Below are positions 23,954-33,725 of a stretch of 64,000 nucleotides of DNA, in pieces (position 1 is the stretch's first letter; each line of letters starts with the position of its first letter). The stretch covers positions 18,328 through 82,327 of the forward strand of contig CCNC01000200.1 of NCBI GenBank assembly GCA_000824845.1. Reading direction: 5' to 3'. The position numbers and the translations under genes were made by a program. The notes under the pieces were generated by a model. It worked only from the letters and a program-made list of their open reading frames with translations. It had not been told where the DNA came from and ran no database searches. The stretch is from Mesorhizobium sp. ORS 3359. Its GTDB lineage: Bacteria; Pseudomonadota; Alphaproteobacteria; Rhizobiales; Rhizobiaceae.

Positions 23954-24508
23954 ATGCGTAAACTCGCCACCCTTTTGCTCGCCTCTACGCTCGGCCTTTC
24001 CATGATCGGCGCCGTTGCCTATGCCAATCCGGTGGTCGGCGGCGCGCCGATGTATGCCAAGAAGAACATCATCGAGAACGCCGTCAATTCGAAGGACCAC
24101 ACCACGCTGGTCGCCGCCGTCAAGGCCGCGGGCCTGGTCGACACGCTGCAGGGCGCCGGTCCGTTCACCGTCTTTGCGCCGACCAACGAGGCGTTCGCGG
24201 CACTGCCCGCCGGCACGGTCGACACGCTGCTCAAGCCCGAGAATAAGGACAAGCTGACCAAGGTGCTCACCTGCCATGTCGTCGCCGCCAAGGCGCTGGC
24301 GGCAGATGTCGCCAAGATGGCGAAGGCCGATGGCGGCGCACACCAGGTCAAGACGGTCGGCGGCTGCGAGCTGACGCTGAAGGCGGAAAAGGGCAAGGTC
24401 ACCGTCACCGACGAGAACGGCAATGTCGCCCACGTCACCATCGCCGATGTCCGCCAGTCGAACGGCGTCATCCACGTCATCGACAAGGTTCTGTTGCCCA
24501 AGATGTAA
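23954..24508 (+). CDS. Secreted fasciclin-domain protein
   Basis: 184 residues: signal peptide (about 1-24, ending AYA), then one fasciclin (FAS1) domain with GPFTVFAPTNEAFAAL and the C-terminal SNGVIHVIDKVLLPKM. FAS1 proteins mediate surface adhesion; the related rhizobial Nex18-type proteins are linked to symbiosis and surface properties. The gene follows the sigma/anti-sigma pair, has its own 214-bp upstream region and a strong GAGGAGACTG ribosome-binding site. Confidence 0.93.
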   Translation: MRKLATLLLASTLGLSMIGAVAYANPVVGGAPMYAKKNIIENAVNSKDHTTLVAAVKAAGLVDTLQGAGPFTVFAPTNEAFAALPAGTVDTLLKPENKDKLTKVLTCHVVAAKALAADVAKMAKADGGAHQVKTVGGCELTLKAEKGKVTVTDENGNVAHVTIADVRQSNGVIHVIDKVLLPKM

Positions 24509-24708
24509 CAAAGCGGGCCTGGCCGGCGAAGACATGGCTGAGCGCCGGCCGCGACATCCAAGATCCGCGCCGCCGGCAAGGGTGTGCTCCGCGCCTTCCC
24601 GCAAGGGCGGCGCGGATCAGCATCACCAAGACGAACGGATGGGGCGTCACCGGCTTTTGATTTCCGGGCCGGGCTCTGTCTTGGCAAAATGCGTCAGGAG
24701 GAACGGCC

Positions 24709-25212
<504 letters not shown>

Positions 25213-25234
25213 GCGGCGCCTTCTCGGACCGACT

Positions 25235-25723
25235 TCAGTCGAGGCCGAACATGGTGATGCTGGGCTTGGTCAGCATCAGCCAGAAGATCGCGACCACGCA
25301 GAAGAAAGCGGGGAAGCCGAAGGCGAACCAGACGCGGTAGAGCCGGTCGAACCCGGGCGGCAGCGCGGACGTGTCCGCCACCGCTTGCCGCGCCATATCG
25401 CGCAGCCGGATCTGGATCCATACCACCGGCAGCCAAAACAGGCCAACGACGACATAGAGGGCCAGCGCCAGCAGGATCCATCCCTCGTTGAGCGGCCAGC
25501 CGATGCTGCGCGCCAGGCCGTAGCCTGTCAGCGGCTGCAGCACCACGGCGGTGGCCGTGAAGACCGTATCGGCAATCACCACGATGCCGGCGACATGGGC
25601 GATGATGCGGGGGTCGCGGGTCCTGACGGCCATGACCATGAAGAAGGCGATGCCGATCCCGGTGCCGAACAGCACCGTCGCGCCGAGCACATGGACAAGC
25701 CGAAGAATGTCCTCGAGCGGCAT
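25235..25723 (-). CDS. DUF2269 family integral membrane protein
   Basis: 162 residues with four transmembrane helices, starting MPLEDILRLVHVLGATVLFGTGIG, which is the DUF2269 N-terminal pattern with a His in helix 1; a helix-2 block ends in LTGYGLA and the terminal helix is FFCVVAIFWLMLTKPS. The start overlaps the stop of the upstream SDR-DoxX gene, so the two are coupled and probably work together at the membrane. Confidence 0.85.
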   Translation of the reverse strand: MPLEDILRLVHVLGATVLFGTGIGIAFFMVMAVRTRDPRIIAHVAGIVVIADTVFTATAVVLQPLTGYGLARSIGWPLNEGWILLALALYVVVGLFWLPVVWIQIRLRDMARQAVADTSALPPGFDRLYRVWFAFGFPAFFCVVAIFWLMLTKPSITMFGLD

Positions 25724-27003
25724 CAGCGTTCGTCCAGTATGGCCAGGGCCGTGAGCGTCAGCAGCATCGACGGCACCACCTTGATCAGCGGACCGAGCGG
25801 GTCGAGCCAGAGCGCTGGTTCCGCCAACGTTGCGCCGAGCAGGTATATCAGGGTCAGCAGAAGCATGCCGAGCAGAGCGCGCCGCGCCCAGAGCCGGAAC
25901 AGCACCGCAAGCCCCAGCGCGATATCGGCAAGACACGTCGCCGCCAGCATGACGTTCGCCGGCAGATCGGGCAGGAAGGTGGCGAAATGGCCGCGTGCCG
26001 CCTCGAATCCCAGGAACGGCGCGATACCCGAGACGACCCAGAACAGCGCGAGCGTGAAGATGATGGGCGCCTTCAGAAGGTAGAGGCGGGCAAACCATAA
26101 ATCCTGCACGCCCGATGGGGCGGCGGCGAGTGTCTCTGCCGCCGACAGAAGGCGCCGGTCGGCGCCTGGCCGCTGCCGAACGCGGACACCGCCCGACATT
26201 ACCGCCAGTGCCGCCGAGCGGAGCGGCGAGCGCCAGCCAAGCCGCCCGGCGAGATCGGCCAGCCATGTCACCGGCCTCGCGGCCGGCGACGGGACGGCAA
26301 GCACCTGGGCGGGGGGCAGGCCGAGCCAGCTGCGGTGCAGGAGGACGATGTCCTTCAGTCTCAGCCCGTCATCGCGGCCCAGCGCGATGTCCGATCCCGG
26401 CGGCAGCGTGCTTTGGATGGCGGCGCTGACGGCGCTCGCGACATCGTCAAGCGCAACCGTCATGACCGGGCTTTCGGCATAGGCCAGGGGGATGACGAAT
26501 GGAAAGGCGGCGAGCGCTCGCAGCAAGGCGGAACCGCCATGCGCATTGCGGCCGAGGACCAGCGCCGGGCGCAGGATGACATAGCGCACGCCGCTTGCCG
26601 TGAGCGCCGCATCGGCGCGCCTCTTGGTGTCGAGAAACGGCAGGTCGGAGCCGGCCCCCTCCGTTTCCGCCGATATCTGCACGATCAGCAAATCCCGTCC
26701 GCGTGCCGCCTCATAGAGGGCTAGCATGGCCCGTTCCTGAGTGGCGCCGACATCGTCCGAGTAGCCGTCCTGCAGCGCGCCGGCGCAATTGACGACCACC
26801 CGCTGCCCGTCCAGCGCATCCTGCCAGTCTTCGCGCCGCGTCATCCCGGCCAGGTTGGCCCTTAGCCAGCGAGCTTGCGGCATCTTCCGCGCCGCGCGCG
26901 CCGGCTCGCGCCCAAGCCCTGTGACCTGGTGGCCTTCCTCGGTGAGTTTCCGTGCAACGGCCGAACCGATGAAGCCGGTCGCGCCGAGAATCAGGATGTT
27001 CAT
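25723..27003 (-). CDS. NAD(P)-binding SDR protein fused to a DoxX-like membrane domain
   Basis: 426 residues. Residues 1-290 are an atypical extended SDR of the complex-I NDUFA9 type (GATGFIGSAVARKL at the start; no clear YxxxK). Residues 310-426 contain four hydrophobic helices with the DoxX-like pattern. Annotated relatives are called SDR family oxidoreductase with DoxX-like C-terminus. It is coupled to a DUF2269 protein downstream. The substrate is unknown. Confidence 0.85.
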   Translation of the reverse strand: MNILILGATGFIGSAVARKLTEEGHQVTGLGREPARAARKMPQARWLRANLAGMTRREDWQDALDGQRVVVNCAGALQDGYSDDVGATQERAMLALYEAARGRDLLIVQISAETEGAGSDLPFLDTKRRADAALTASGVRYVILRPALVLGRNAHGGSALLRALAAFPFVIPLAYAESPVMTVALDDVASAVSAAIQSTLPPGSDIALGRDDGLRLKDIVLLHRSWLGLPPAQVLAVPSPAARPVTWLADLAGRLGWRSPLRSAALAVMSGGVRVRQRPGADRRLLSAAETLAAAPSGVQDLWFARLYLLKAPIIFTLALFWVVSGIAPFLGFEAARGHFATFLPDLPANVMLAATCLADIALGLAVLFRLWARRALLGMLLLTLIYLLGATLAEPALWLDPLGPLIKVVPSMLLTLTALAILDER

Positions 27004-27014
27004 GCCGGAACTCT

Positions 27015-27134
27015 AGAGCGGTTCAGCCTTTCGCGGAATCGCCGAACCGCTCTCAGTATTTGGTGTTGCGCAATTCCGGATGGGGCTGCGGCAAAGTCGC
27101 CGAGCCTAGTCGTACACACTTTTCCTGGAATTGG
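27015..27134. repeat. Composite palindromic repeat (copy 3)
   Basis: A hairpin with arms AGAGCGGTTC/GAACCGCTCT (27015-27053), then 16 bases, then an element starting GCAATTCC (27070) and ending GGAATTG (27134). Same parts and spacing as the copies at 6428-6525 (opposite orientation) and 21106-21185. It lies upstream of the SDR-DoxX gene; 27135-27217 contains nothing recognisable. Confidence 0.82.
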
Positions 27135-27217
27135 TCTGGCCGATACGCGACGTGGATGCCGCGGCTTCCGCCGGGCTGCGGCGCAGCTCTCTGCCCGGCG
27201 GGCGGATTTCAAAAGAA

Positions 27218-27251
27218 TGACCCCGGAAATCGTCGCCGATTTCCGGGGTCA
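27218..27251 (-). terminator. Intrinsic terminator of the emrAB operon
   Basis: Perfect 15-bp arms (27218-27232 and 27237-27251: TGACCCCGGAAATCG and its complement) with a 4-base loop, 34 bases after the stop of the minus-strand MFS gene. Read in the transcript direction, it is followed by TTCTTTTGAA. Confidence 0.85.
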
Positions 27252-27285
27252 CGTGTTGAGGAGACCAGGCGGGGGTTCCGGCTCC

Positions 27286-28899
27286 TCAATGGCCTCCGCC
27301 GCCACCGCCGCCCTGCTGGGCCGGCTTGTTGATGAACAGCACGAAGAACCCGAGCGAGGCGAACAGCACGGTCAGCATCATGAACACGTCCATGAAGGAC
27401 AAGAGCGCCGCCTGCTGGTGCACCATGCCCGACAGTTTCGACATCGCCGCGCTGCCCGCGTCGAGGCCGGCGGTCTGCTCGAAGCTCAGCGTCATGTTCT
27501 GCAGCTTGGTCTGCGCGGCCTGGCTGCCCCACTGCACATGCTCGGAAAGCCGCGCATAGTGGAAGGCGTTGCGGTCGATGAGCACCGTGTTGATCAGCGC
27601 AAGGCCGACGGCGCCGCCGAGGTTGCGGGTCAGGTTGAACAGGCCCGACGCATTCTTCAGCCGCTCCGGCGGCAAAGTGCCGAGCGCGATGTTGTTGATC
27701 GGCACCATGCACAGCATCATCGAGCAGCCACGCAGGATCTGCGGGATCAAGAGCTCATAGAAATCCCAGTCGGCTGTGAGATGCGTCATCCACCAGGTGC
27801 CGGTGGCGAAGCCGACGAAGCCGATCATCATCATCAGTCTGAGATCGATCTTGTTCGACAGGATGCCGGCGACCGGCGCGGTGAAGAACATCGCCAAGCC
27901 GCTGACGAACAGCGCCTCGCCGATCATCATCGAATCGTAGCCGCGGATGCGTCCCAGGAACACCGGATAGAGATAGGTGAGCCCGTAAAGGCCGATGCCG
28001 ACGACGAAGGAGAACAGCGAACCGAAGGCGAAGTTGATGTTGCTGAACGCCCTCAGGTCGACGATCGGCTCCTCGGCGGTGAAGACGCGCCAGAAGAAGA
28101 TGACGCCGCCTATGGTCATGATGATGGCGCAGGCAAAGACGGCCGGCTCCTGCAGCCAGTCATGGTTCGGGCCTTCCTCCAGCACGTATTCCATACAGCC
28201 GAGGAAGGCGGCCATGCCGATCAGGCCCCACCAGTCGAACTTGGAGAACAGTTTCAGGTTGGGCTTGTCGAAATCGATCAGCGCCCAGGCCGCAGTCGCC
28301 ACCAAAATGCCGGGCACGACATTGATCAGGAACAGCCAGTGCCAGGACATGGCGTGGCTGATATAGCCGCCCACCGTCGGGCCGATCGTCGGCGCCAGCG
28401 TCGCCACCAGGCCGATCATCGGCGAGACGACGGCGCGCTTGGAAGGCGGGAAGATGGTGAAGGCGGCCGCGAAGACGCTCGGGATCATGCCTCCGCCGAT
28501 AAAGCCCTGGATGGCGCGGTAGACGATCATCTGGTCGATATTGGTGGCGGTCGCGGCGAGCGCGCTGGCCGCGGTGAAGCCGGCGGCGGCCGTGGTGAAC
28601 AGCACGCGCGTCGACAGCATGCGGCTGAGGAAGCCTGACAGCGGGATCATCACCACCTCGGCGATCAGATAGGCGGTCTGCACCCACGGGATCTCGTCGG
28701 AGCTGGCGCTGAGGCCCGCCTGTATCTCCGACAGCGAGGCCGAGACGATCTGGATGTCGAGGATCGCCATGAACATGCCGAACACCATCGCCAGGAAGGC
28801 GATAACGCGGCGCACAGGCATATGGTCCGCGGGCAGGGCCGGTGCAGCGGCCGCCGGACGTGCGGGCATTGCTCCAGCGGTAATGGTTGCGGTTGCCAT
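27286..28899 (-). CDS. DHA2-family MFS multidrug efflux protein, EmrB-like
   Basis: 537 residues, about 14 transmembrane helices, with family motifs LDIQIVSASLSEIQAG (motif D1 region), a motif A loop (GFLSRMLSTR), a motif C region (GLVATLAPTIGPTVGG) and a Gly-rich tail. The start at 28899 has an ideal AAGGAGGCCGTGAC ribosome-binding site; the longer frame has none. The proton-driven exporter works with the EmrA-like adaptor encoded upstream, and probably with a TolC-type outer-membrane protein encoded elsewhere. Confidence 0.93.
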   Translation of the reverse strand: MATATITAGAMPARPAAAAPALPADHMPVRRVIAFLAMVFGMFMAILDIQIVSASLSEIQAGLSASSDEIPWVQTAYLIAEVVMIPLSGFLSRMLSTRVLFTTAAAGFTAASALAATATNIDQMIVYRAIQGFIGGGMIPSVFAAAFTIFPPSKRAVVSPMIGLVATLAPTIGPTVGGYISHAMSWHWLFLINVVPGILVATAAWALIDFDKPNLKLFSKFDWWGLIGMAAFLGCMEYVLEEGPNHDWLQEPAVFACAIIMTIGGVIFFWRVFTAEEPIVDLRAFSNINFAFGSLFSFVVGIGLYGLTYLYPVFLGRIRGYDSMMIGEALFVSGLAMFFTAPVAGILSNKIDLRLMMMIGFVGFATGTWWMTHLTADWDFYELLIPQILRGCSMMLCMVPINNIALGTLPPERLKNASGLFNLTRNLGGAVGLALINTVLIDRNAFHYARLSEHVQWGSQAAQTKLQNMTLSFEQTAGLDAGSAAMSKLSGMVHQQAALLSFMDVFMMLTVLFASLGFFVLFINKPAQQGGGGGGGH

Positions 28900-28915
28900 G
28901 TCACGGCCTCCTTGG

Positions 28916-28954
28916 GCAATTCTCGAAGACAAGCGCGTGGCGCTCCGGAATTGC
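28916..28954. repeat. Short palindromic repeat between emrA and emrB
   Basis: GCAATTC at 28916-28922 and GAATTGC at 28948-28954 bracket a GC-rich centre, similar to the GCAATTCC element seen elsewhere in the window. It lies in the 119-bp gap of the operon and could influence the relative expression of adaptor and pump. Confidence 0.5.
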
Positions 28955-29018
28955 GTCGAAACGGATAAAACAGGCTGGGCGGCTCGGCGCTCGATTGGCC
29001 ACCGAACCGCCCCCCAAT

Positions 29019-30212
29019 TCAGTTGGTCGTCGAGGCCGGCGCGGTGCGGCTGTCGACCGCGACGATGACGCTGAGGCCGGCGCGCAGCTTGCCGGTCTTC
29101 AAGACGTCGGCCGGCACGTCGATGCGCACGGGCACGCGCTGCACCACCTTGGTGAAGTTGCCGGTGGCGTTTTCCGGAGGCAGCAGCGAGAACACCGCGC
29201 CCGAAGCCGGCGCCAGCGAGGAGACCGTGCCTTCGAAGCTCTGGCCGTCGATCGCGTCGACGGTGATGCGGACCTTCTCGCCGGGCACCATGCGGCCGAG
29301 CTGCGTCTCCTTGAAGTTGCCGACGATGTAGAGCTTGTCCATCGGCACGACGACGGCGAGCTTCTGGCCGGGGCTGACGAGGTCGCCCTGCTCGACCGAG
29401 CGGTTGCCGACGACGCCGTCATAGGGCGCCTTCAGCACGGTGAAGGAGAGGTCGCGCTGAGCCTTGTCGCGGGTGAGCTGCAGCGAGGCGAGCGTCGAGG
29501 CCGATTCCGCGCGCTGCGCCTCCAGAACGCCGATATTGGCCTGCGCCGCGGCGATCTGCGCGTCGGCGCCGACAAGCGCCGCCTTGGCCTGGTCGAGCGC
29601 TGTCTGGGCGTCGTCGAGCTGCGCCTGCGTGCCGACATGGGTCTTGAGCAGCTGCGCGGCGCGGACCTGGGCGCGCGCCGCGTTGTCGGCGGCGGCCTGG
29701 TCGGCGACCTTCTGCGCCTGAGCCTGCGACAGCGAGGCCTGGGCTGCCTTGGTCTGCGCGTCGATGCGGTCGAGCGTCTTCGCCAGCGTGGCGATCTGCG
29801 CCTCAGCCTGGGCGACGGCTATTCTGTAGTCGCCATTGTCGATGACGAACAGCGGATCGCCGGCCTTGACCTGCTGGTTCTCGCTCACCAGAACCTTGTC
29901 GATATAACCGGATATTTTCGGCGACACGAACGACATATCGGCCTGGACATAGGCGTCGTCGGTGGAGATCATGAACCGGCCGTCGGTCCAGTAGTTATAG
30001 CCATAGTAGGAACCGGCGCCGAGCAGGGCGAGGCCGATGATCGGCAAAAGGAAAGAGCGCACCGAGCGCTTCTTCTTGGCGGGTGCTTCAGCCGCGGGCG
30101 CGGCGACCGGAGCGGCGGGCTGGACAGGGATTTCTGGAGCCTCGGTCGACGGTTGGACCTTGGCGTTGGGAAACGTGCGGACTTCGGCGGTGGCGGGCGC
30201 GTTGGAGGACAT
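29019..30212 (-). CDS. HlyD/EmrA-type membrane fusion protein
   Basis: 397 residues: a Pro/Ala-rich cytoplasmic N-terminus, one transmembrane helix (about 55-73), a biotinyl-lipoyl-like half (TDDAYVQADMSFVSPKISGYI), a long alpha-helical hairpin rich in Ala/Gln (about 130-250), the second lipoyl half (LKAPYDGVVGNRSVEQG) and a beta-barrel. It links the EmrB-like pump to the outer membrane. First gene of the operon; two GAACC-n4-GGTTC palindromes lie upstream for TetR control. Confidence 0.94.
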   Translation of the reverse strand: MSSNAPATAEVRTFPNAKVQPSTEAPEIPVQPAAPVAAPAAEAPAKKKRSVRSFLLPIIGLALLGAGSYYGYNYWTDGRFMISTDDAYVQADMSFVSPKISGYIDKVLVSENQQVKAGDPLFVIDNGDYRIAVAQAEAQIATLAKTLDRIDAQTKAAQASLSQAQAQKVADQAAADNAARAQVRAAQLLKTHVGTQAQLDDAQTALDQAKAALVGADAQIAAAQANIGVLEAQRAESASTLASLQLTRDKAQRDLSFTVLKAPYDGVVGNRSVEQGDLVSPGQKLAVVVPMDKLYIVGNFKETQLGRMVPGEKVRITVDAIDGQSFEGTVSSLAPASGAVFSLLPPENATGNFTKVVQRVPVRIDVPADVLKTGKLRAGLSVIVAVDSRTAPASTTN

Positions 30213-30240
30213 GGGTATCTCTCTGGATGTCAGTCATACT

Positions 30241-30320
30241 GAACCGTTCGGTTCGAATTGGCGATTGACATAGCGCGGAAAGAGGACCATATCAAGAGGA
30301 AATCGAACCGAGTGGTTCGA
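30241..30320. promoter_or_regulatory. Two TetR-type operators in the emrA-tetR divergent promoter
   Basis: Site 1: GAACC-GTTC-GGTTC at 30241-30254. Site 2: TCGAACC-GAGT-GGTTCGA at 30303-30320. Both share the core GAACC-n4-GGTTC and their centres are 64 bases apart. Site 1 is next to emrA and site 2 next to tetR, so one regulator can control both directions. Confidence 0.8.
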
Positions 30321-30343
30321 AATATTTTCAAGGAACGACTTCC

Positions 30344-31042
30344 ATGGTCGACACGACAGCCGATAGCGATCTGCTCGACTTACGCAAGGGCCGTCCGGCC
30401 GCCGGACAGGACCCGGTCAAGCGCGCCCAGATCATCGAAGGCGCGCGTCGCGTCTTTATAGACAAGGGCTTCGAGGCCGCCTCGATGAACGACATCACGC
30501 GCGAGGCCGGCGTCTCCAAGGGCACGATCTACGTCTATTTCGAAAACAAGGAAGAGCTGTTCGAGGCGCTCATCGAGGAAGAGCGCGGCACCATCTTCAA
30601 GAACATGTATGAGGTGCTAGATCATTTCGATGACCTGCGCAACACGCTGGTGAAGTTCGGCATGGGGCTCTCCGCCAAGATCACCTCGGCCAAGGTCATC
30701 CAGGCGCAGCGCACCGTCGTCGGAGCCGCCGACCGGATTCCCGAGCTTGGCGCGCGCTTCTACGAGCGTGGCCCGAAGCGCGGCCATGACAAGGTCATGA
30801 CTTTCCTCAATGAAGCCATAGAGCGCGGCCTGCTCAAGATCGACGATGTCGACCTCGCCGCCTATCAGTTCACCGAGCTCTGCCTCGCCGGCCTTTTCCG
30901 CCAGTGCATCTTTTCCTACCGCACCAAGGCGCCGACCCAGGCCGAGATCGAGCGTATCGTGAAATCCGGCGTCGACGTCTTCCTCAAGGCCTACGCCACG
31001 GAAAAATTCCTCGCCGAGGAAAAGGCGCTGCAATCGGCCTGA
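30344..31042 (+). CDS. TetR/AcrR family transcriptional regulator
   Basis: 232 residues. N-terminal TetR helix-turn-helix (about 25-75: RAQIIEGARRVFIDKGFEAASM, ITREAGVSKGTIYVYFENKEELF), then a ligand-binding helical domain. Divergent from emrA with two shared palindromes; probable repressor of the pump released by an exported compound. Confidence 0.93.
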   Translation: MVDTTADSDLLDLRKGRPAAGQDPVKRAQIIEGARRVFIDKGFEAASMNDITREAGVSKGTIYVYFENKEELFEALIEEERGTIFKNMYEVLDHFDDLRNTLVKFGMGLSAKITSAKVIQAQRTVVGAADRIPELGARFYERGPKRGHDKVMTFLNEAIERGLLKIDDVDLAAYQFTELCLAGLFRQCIFSYRTKAPTQAEIERIVKSGVDVFLKAYATEKFLAEEKALQSA

Positions 31043-31202
31043 CCACTCCTGGCACGTGAATCCCAAAGCGCGCGAAGCAAGGCTGGGAGGCCTCGCCGCG
31101 TCTTGTGACGCTCGTCGCGATCGTCCGTCGACCCTCCTGAAAATATCGGTAGGCATCCCTCCGGCATGCGCTTTCGGAAGGACCTGTTAACCATCGCTTC
31201 CT

Positions 31203-33695
31203 ATGTCTCGGGAGACGTTCAATCGGCGAGTCTCGAGAATGACATCCATGCGTTTTCCCCGTGCCAATCTTTCCGGCGCTTCCGCCTATCAGGGCGACGA
31301 CGATCACGGCGCGGATGGGCGCCGGGGCGGGGTTCCGCAGACGCAAACCGGGCAGGTGGTCACGCTGCGCGTCGCGCCGGCGAGCGAATCGGACGCGGCT
31401 CGCAACGCACCGCTCGATTCGGCCAACAGCGGCGAATTCAGCCGCCCGGCCTGGCAGGACTATTTCTTCCTTGCGCCCAATGTGCGGTTCACCCGCACGC
31501 CGGACACCGATCTCGCCCGGCGAGCCGCCCCGCAGGAAGATGCCGCGCCGGCCAGGACACCGGCCCGCGAGCCCATTCGGCCAGCACCGCCCGCGCCGCC
31601 GCCAGCCAATTCAGTTCGGACGATTCCTGCGGCTCCCGCCGCTCGAGTCGCGGCGCCGGCCAAACCGGTCGTCGCACCTTCCGCCGTCACGCCGGTCGCT
31701 CCCGCTGCGTCGCCCCAGCCCACCGCCGCTCCGGCACAAAAACCGCGCCCGAGCGGACTGCGCTGGTCCTATCTTTCCGATCATGCCTTCTTCGAATTCG
31801 GCCTGCCTTTCCTCGCCGAGCGCCTGGCGCGAGCGCGCCTGAATGAAGCGGGTCAGATCCCCGCGGCTTCGGCGTCGCCGCCGGTCAGGCCGATGCCGGC
31901 GCCGGCGGCGCAACCGATGCCGCCCCGCGCTGCCTTCATGGGCGAGGCGACGTCATTCTACCGGGTCATCGAGTGGCGCTCCAGCGCGGCGGATATGAGC
32001 CCTGCTCCGGCGCCGACGCCGGTCCCAGTGCCCACCCAGATCACACCTGCCGAGGCCATGCCGGTTGCCGCGCCGGCAAGCGCAAGGATGGCAAGGCAGG
32101 CACCCTCCTTGCCCATCGCCGGCGAGGTCGTGCCGTTGCCGATTTCCGTCGGCTACGAGCTTCCCTCCGAGGAGCTCCTGCAGATGCCGCCCGAAGGCCA
32201 GGGCTTCTACATGTCGCAGGAGCGGATGGAGCAGAATGCCGACCTGCTCGAGAGCGTGCTGGAGGATTTCGGCGTCAAGGGCGAGATCATCCATGTCCGG
32301 CCGGGTCCGGTCGTCACGCTCTACGAGTTCGAGCCGGCGCCGGGCGTGAAATCCAGCCGCGTCATCGGCCTTGCCGACGACATCGCCCGCTCGATGTCGG
32401 CGATCTCGGCGCGCGTCGCCGTGGTGCCGGGCCGCAATGTCATCGGCATCGAATTGCCCAACGAGACGCGCGAGACGGTCTATTTCCGCGAGCTGATCGG
32501 ATCGGCCGGCTTCCGCAACACCTCCTGCAAGCTGGCGCTCGGCCTCGGCAAGACGATCGGCGGCGAGCCGGTCATCGCCGAGCTCGCCAAGATGCCGCAT
32601 CTGCTGGTGGCGGGCACCACCGGCTCCGGCAAGTCGGTCGCCATCAACACCATGATCCTGTCGCTGCTCTACCGTATGAAGCCGGAGGAATGCCGCCTCA
32701 TCATGGTCGATCCCAAGATGCTGGAGCTCTCCGTCTATGACGGCATACCGCATCTGCTGACGCCGGTCGTCACCGATCCCAAGAAGGCGGTCACGGCGCT
32801 CAAATGGGCGGTGCGCGAGATGGAGGACCGCTATCGCAAGATGGCGCGCCTCGGCGTACGCAACATCGACGGCTACAACCAGCGCGCGGCAAGCGCCCGT
32901 GACAAGGGCGAGGTCGTGACGATGCAGCTGCAGGCGGGCTTCGAGAAGGGCACGGGCGAGCCGCTGTTCGAGGAACGCGTGATCGACCTCGCGCCGATGC
33001 CCTATATCGTCATCATCGTCGATGAGATGGCCGACCTGATGATGGTGGCCGGGAAGGAGATCGAAGGCGCCATCCAGCGCCTGGCGCAGATGGCGCGCGC
33101 CGCCGGCATTCATCTGATCATGGCGACGCAGCGCCCGTCGGTCGACGTCATCACCGGCACGATCAAGGCCAATTTCCCGACCCGCATCTCCTTCCAGGTG
33201 ACGTCCAAGATCGACAGCCGCACGATCCTGGGCGAGCAGGGTGCCGAGCAGCTGCTCGGCCAGGGCGACATGCTGCACATGGCCGGCGGCGGGCGCATCT
33301 CACGCGTGCACGGCCCCTTCGTTTCCGATGTGGAGGTTGAGCATGTCGTGGCGCACCTTAAGGCGCAGGGACGTCCCGAATATCTCGACACCGTCACCGC
33401 CGACGAGGAAGAGGCTGAGGAGGCGGCCGATACCGGCCCGGTCTTCGACAAAAGCTCGATCGCCGAGGAGGATGGCGACGCGCTCTTTGAGGAAGCGGTC
33501 AAGGTGGTCAAGCGCGACAAGAAATGCTCGACCTCCTACATCCAGCGCCGCCTCGGCGTCGGCTACAACCGCGCCGCCTCGCTGGTCGAGCGCATGGAGA
33601 AGGAAGGTCTGGTCGGCGCCCCCAACCATGTCGGCAAGCGCGAGATCCTCACTGGCCGGCGCGATCGCGAGCCGGAGCGCGAAGAGACGGATTGA
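31203..33695 (+). CDS. ftsK: FtsK/SpoIIIE-type DNA translocase lacking the membrane domain
   Basis: 830 residues. Unlike classical FtsK, no transmembrane helices are visible: the N-terminal about 310 residues are polar and then Pro/Ala-rich. The motor domain has a beta domain (GEVVPLPISVGYELPSEELLQ), Walker A GTTGSGKS (residues 471-478, Lys477) and Walker B IVIIVDEMADL. The C-terminal gamma winged-helix domain (about 765-825, STSYIQRRLGVGYNRAASLVERME) reads polar KOPS sequences. It pumps DNA during chromosome segregation and dimer resolution. Internal starts at 31239 or 31248 are possible, since the first ATG lacks a clear ribosome-binding site. A second membrane-anchored FtsK elsewhere in the genome is expected. 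Confidence 0.92.
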   Translation: MSRETFNRRVSRMTSMRFPRANLSGASAYQGDDDHGADGRRGGVPQTQTGQVVTLRVAPASESDAARNAPLDSANSGEFSRPAWQDYFFLAPNVRFTRTPDTDLARRAAPQEDAAPARTPAREPIRPAPPAPPPANSVRTIPAAPAARVAAPAKPVVAPSAVTPVAPAASPQPTAAPAQKPRPSGLRWSYLSDHAFFEFGLPFLAERLARARLNEAGQIPAASASPPVRPMPAPAAQPMPPRAAFMGEATSFYRVIEWRSSAADMSPAPAPTPVPVPTQITPAEAMPVAAPASARMARQAPSLPIAGEVVPLPISVGYELPSEELLQMPPEGQGFYMSQERMEQNADLLESVLEDFGVKGEIIHVRPGPVVTLYEFEPAPGVKSSRVIGLADDIARSMSAISARVAVVPGRNVIGIELPNETRETVYFRELIGSAGFRNTSCKLALGLGKTIGGEPVIAELAKMPHLLVAGTTGSGKSVAINTMILSLLYRMKPEECRLIMVDPKMLELSVYDGIPHLLTPVVTDPKKAVTALKWAVREMEDRYRKMARLGVRNIDGYNQRAASARDKGEVVTMQLQAGFEKGTGEPLFEERVIDLAPMPYIVIIVDEMADLMMVAGKEIEGAIQRLAQMARAAGIHLIMATQRPSVDVITGTIKANFPTRISFQVTSKIDSRTILGEQGAEQLLGQGDMLHMAGGGRISRVHGPFVSDVEVEHVVAHLKAQGRPEYLDTVTADEEEAEEAADTGPVFDKSSIAEEDGDALFEEAVKVVKRDKKCSTSYIQRRLGVGYNRAASLVERMEKEGLVGAPNHVGKREILTGRRDREPEREETD

Positions 33696-33725
33696 TCCTG
33701 GCTGATCGGCCTCCGGCGGGCGGCG

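Noticed and set aside
28887..30242. 451-residue plus-strand frame opposite emrA
   Set aside because: Shadow of the Ala/Gln-rich adaptor; no motifs, no ribosome-binding site.
31953..33278. 441-residue minus-strand frame opposite ftsK
   Set aside because: Shadow frame; Walker motifs are on the plus strand.
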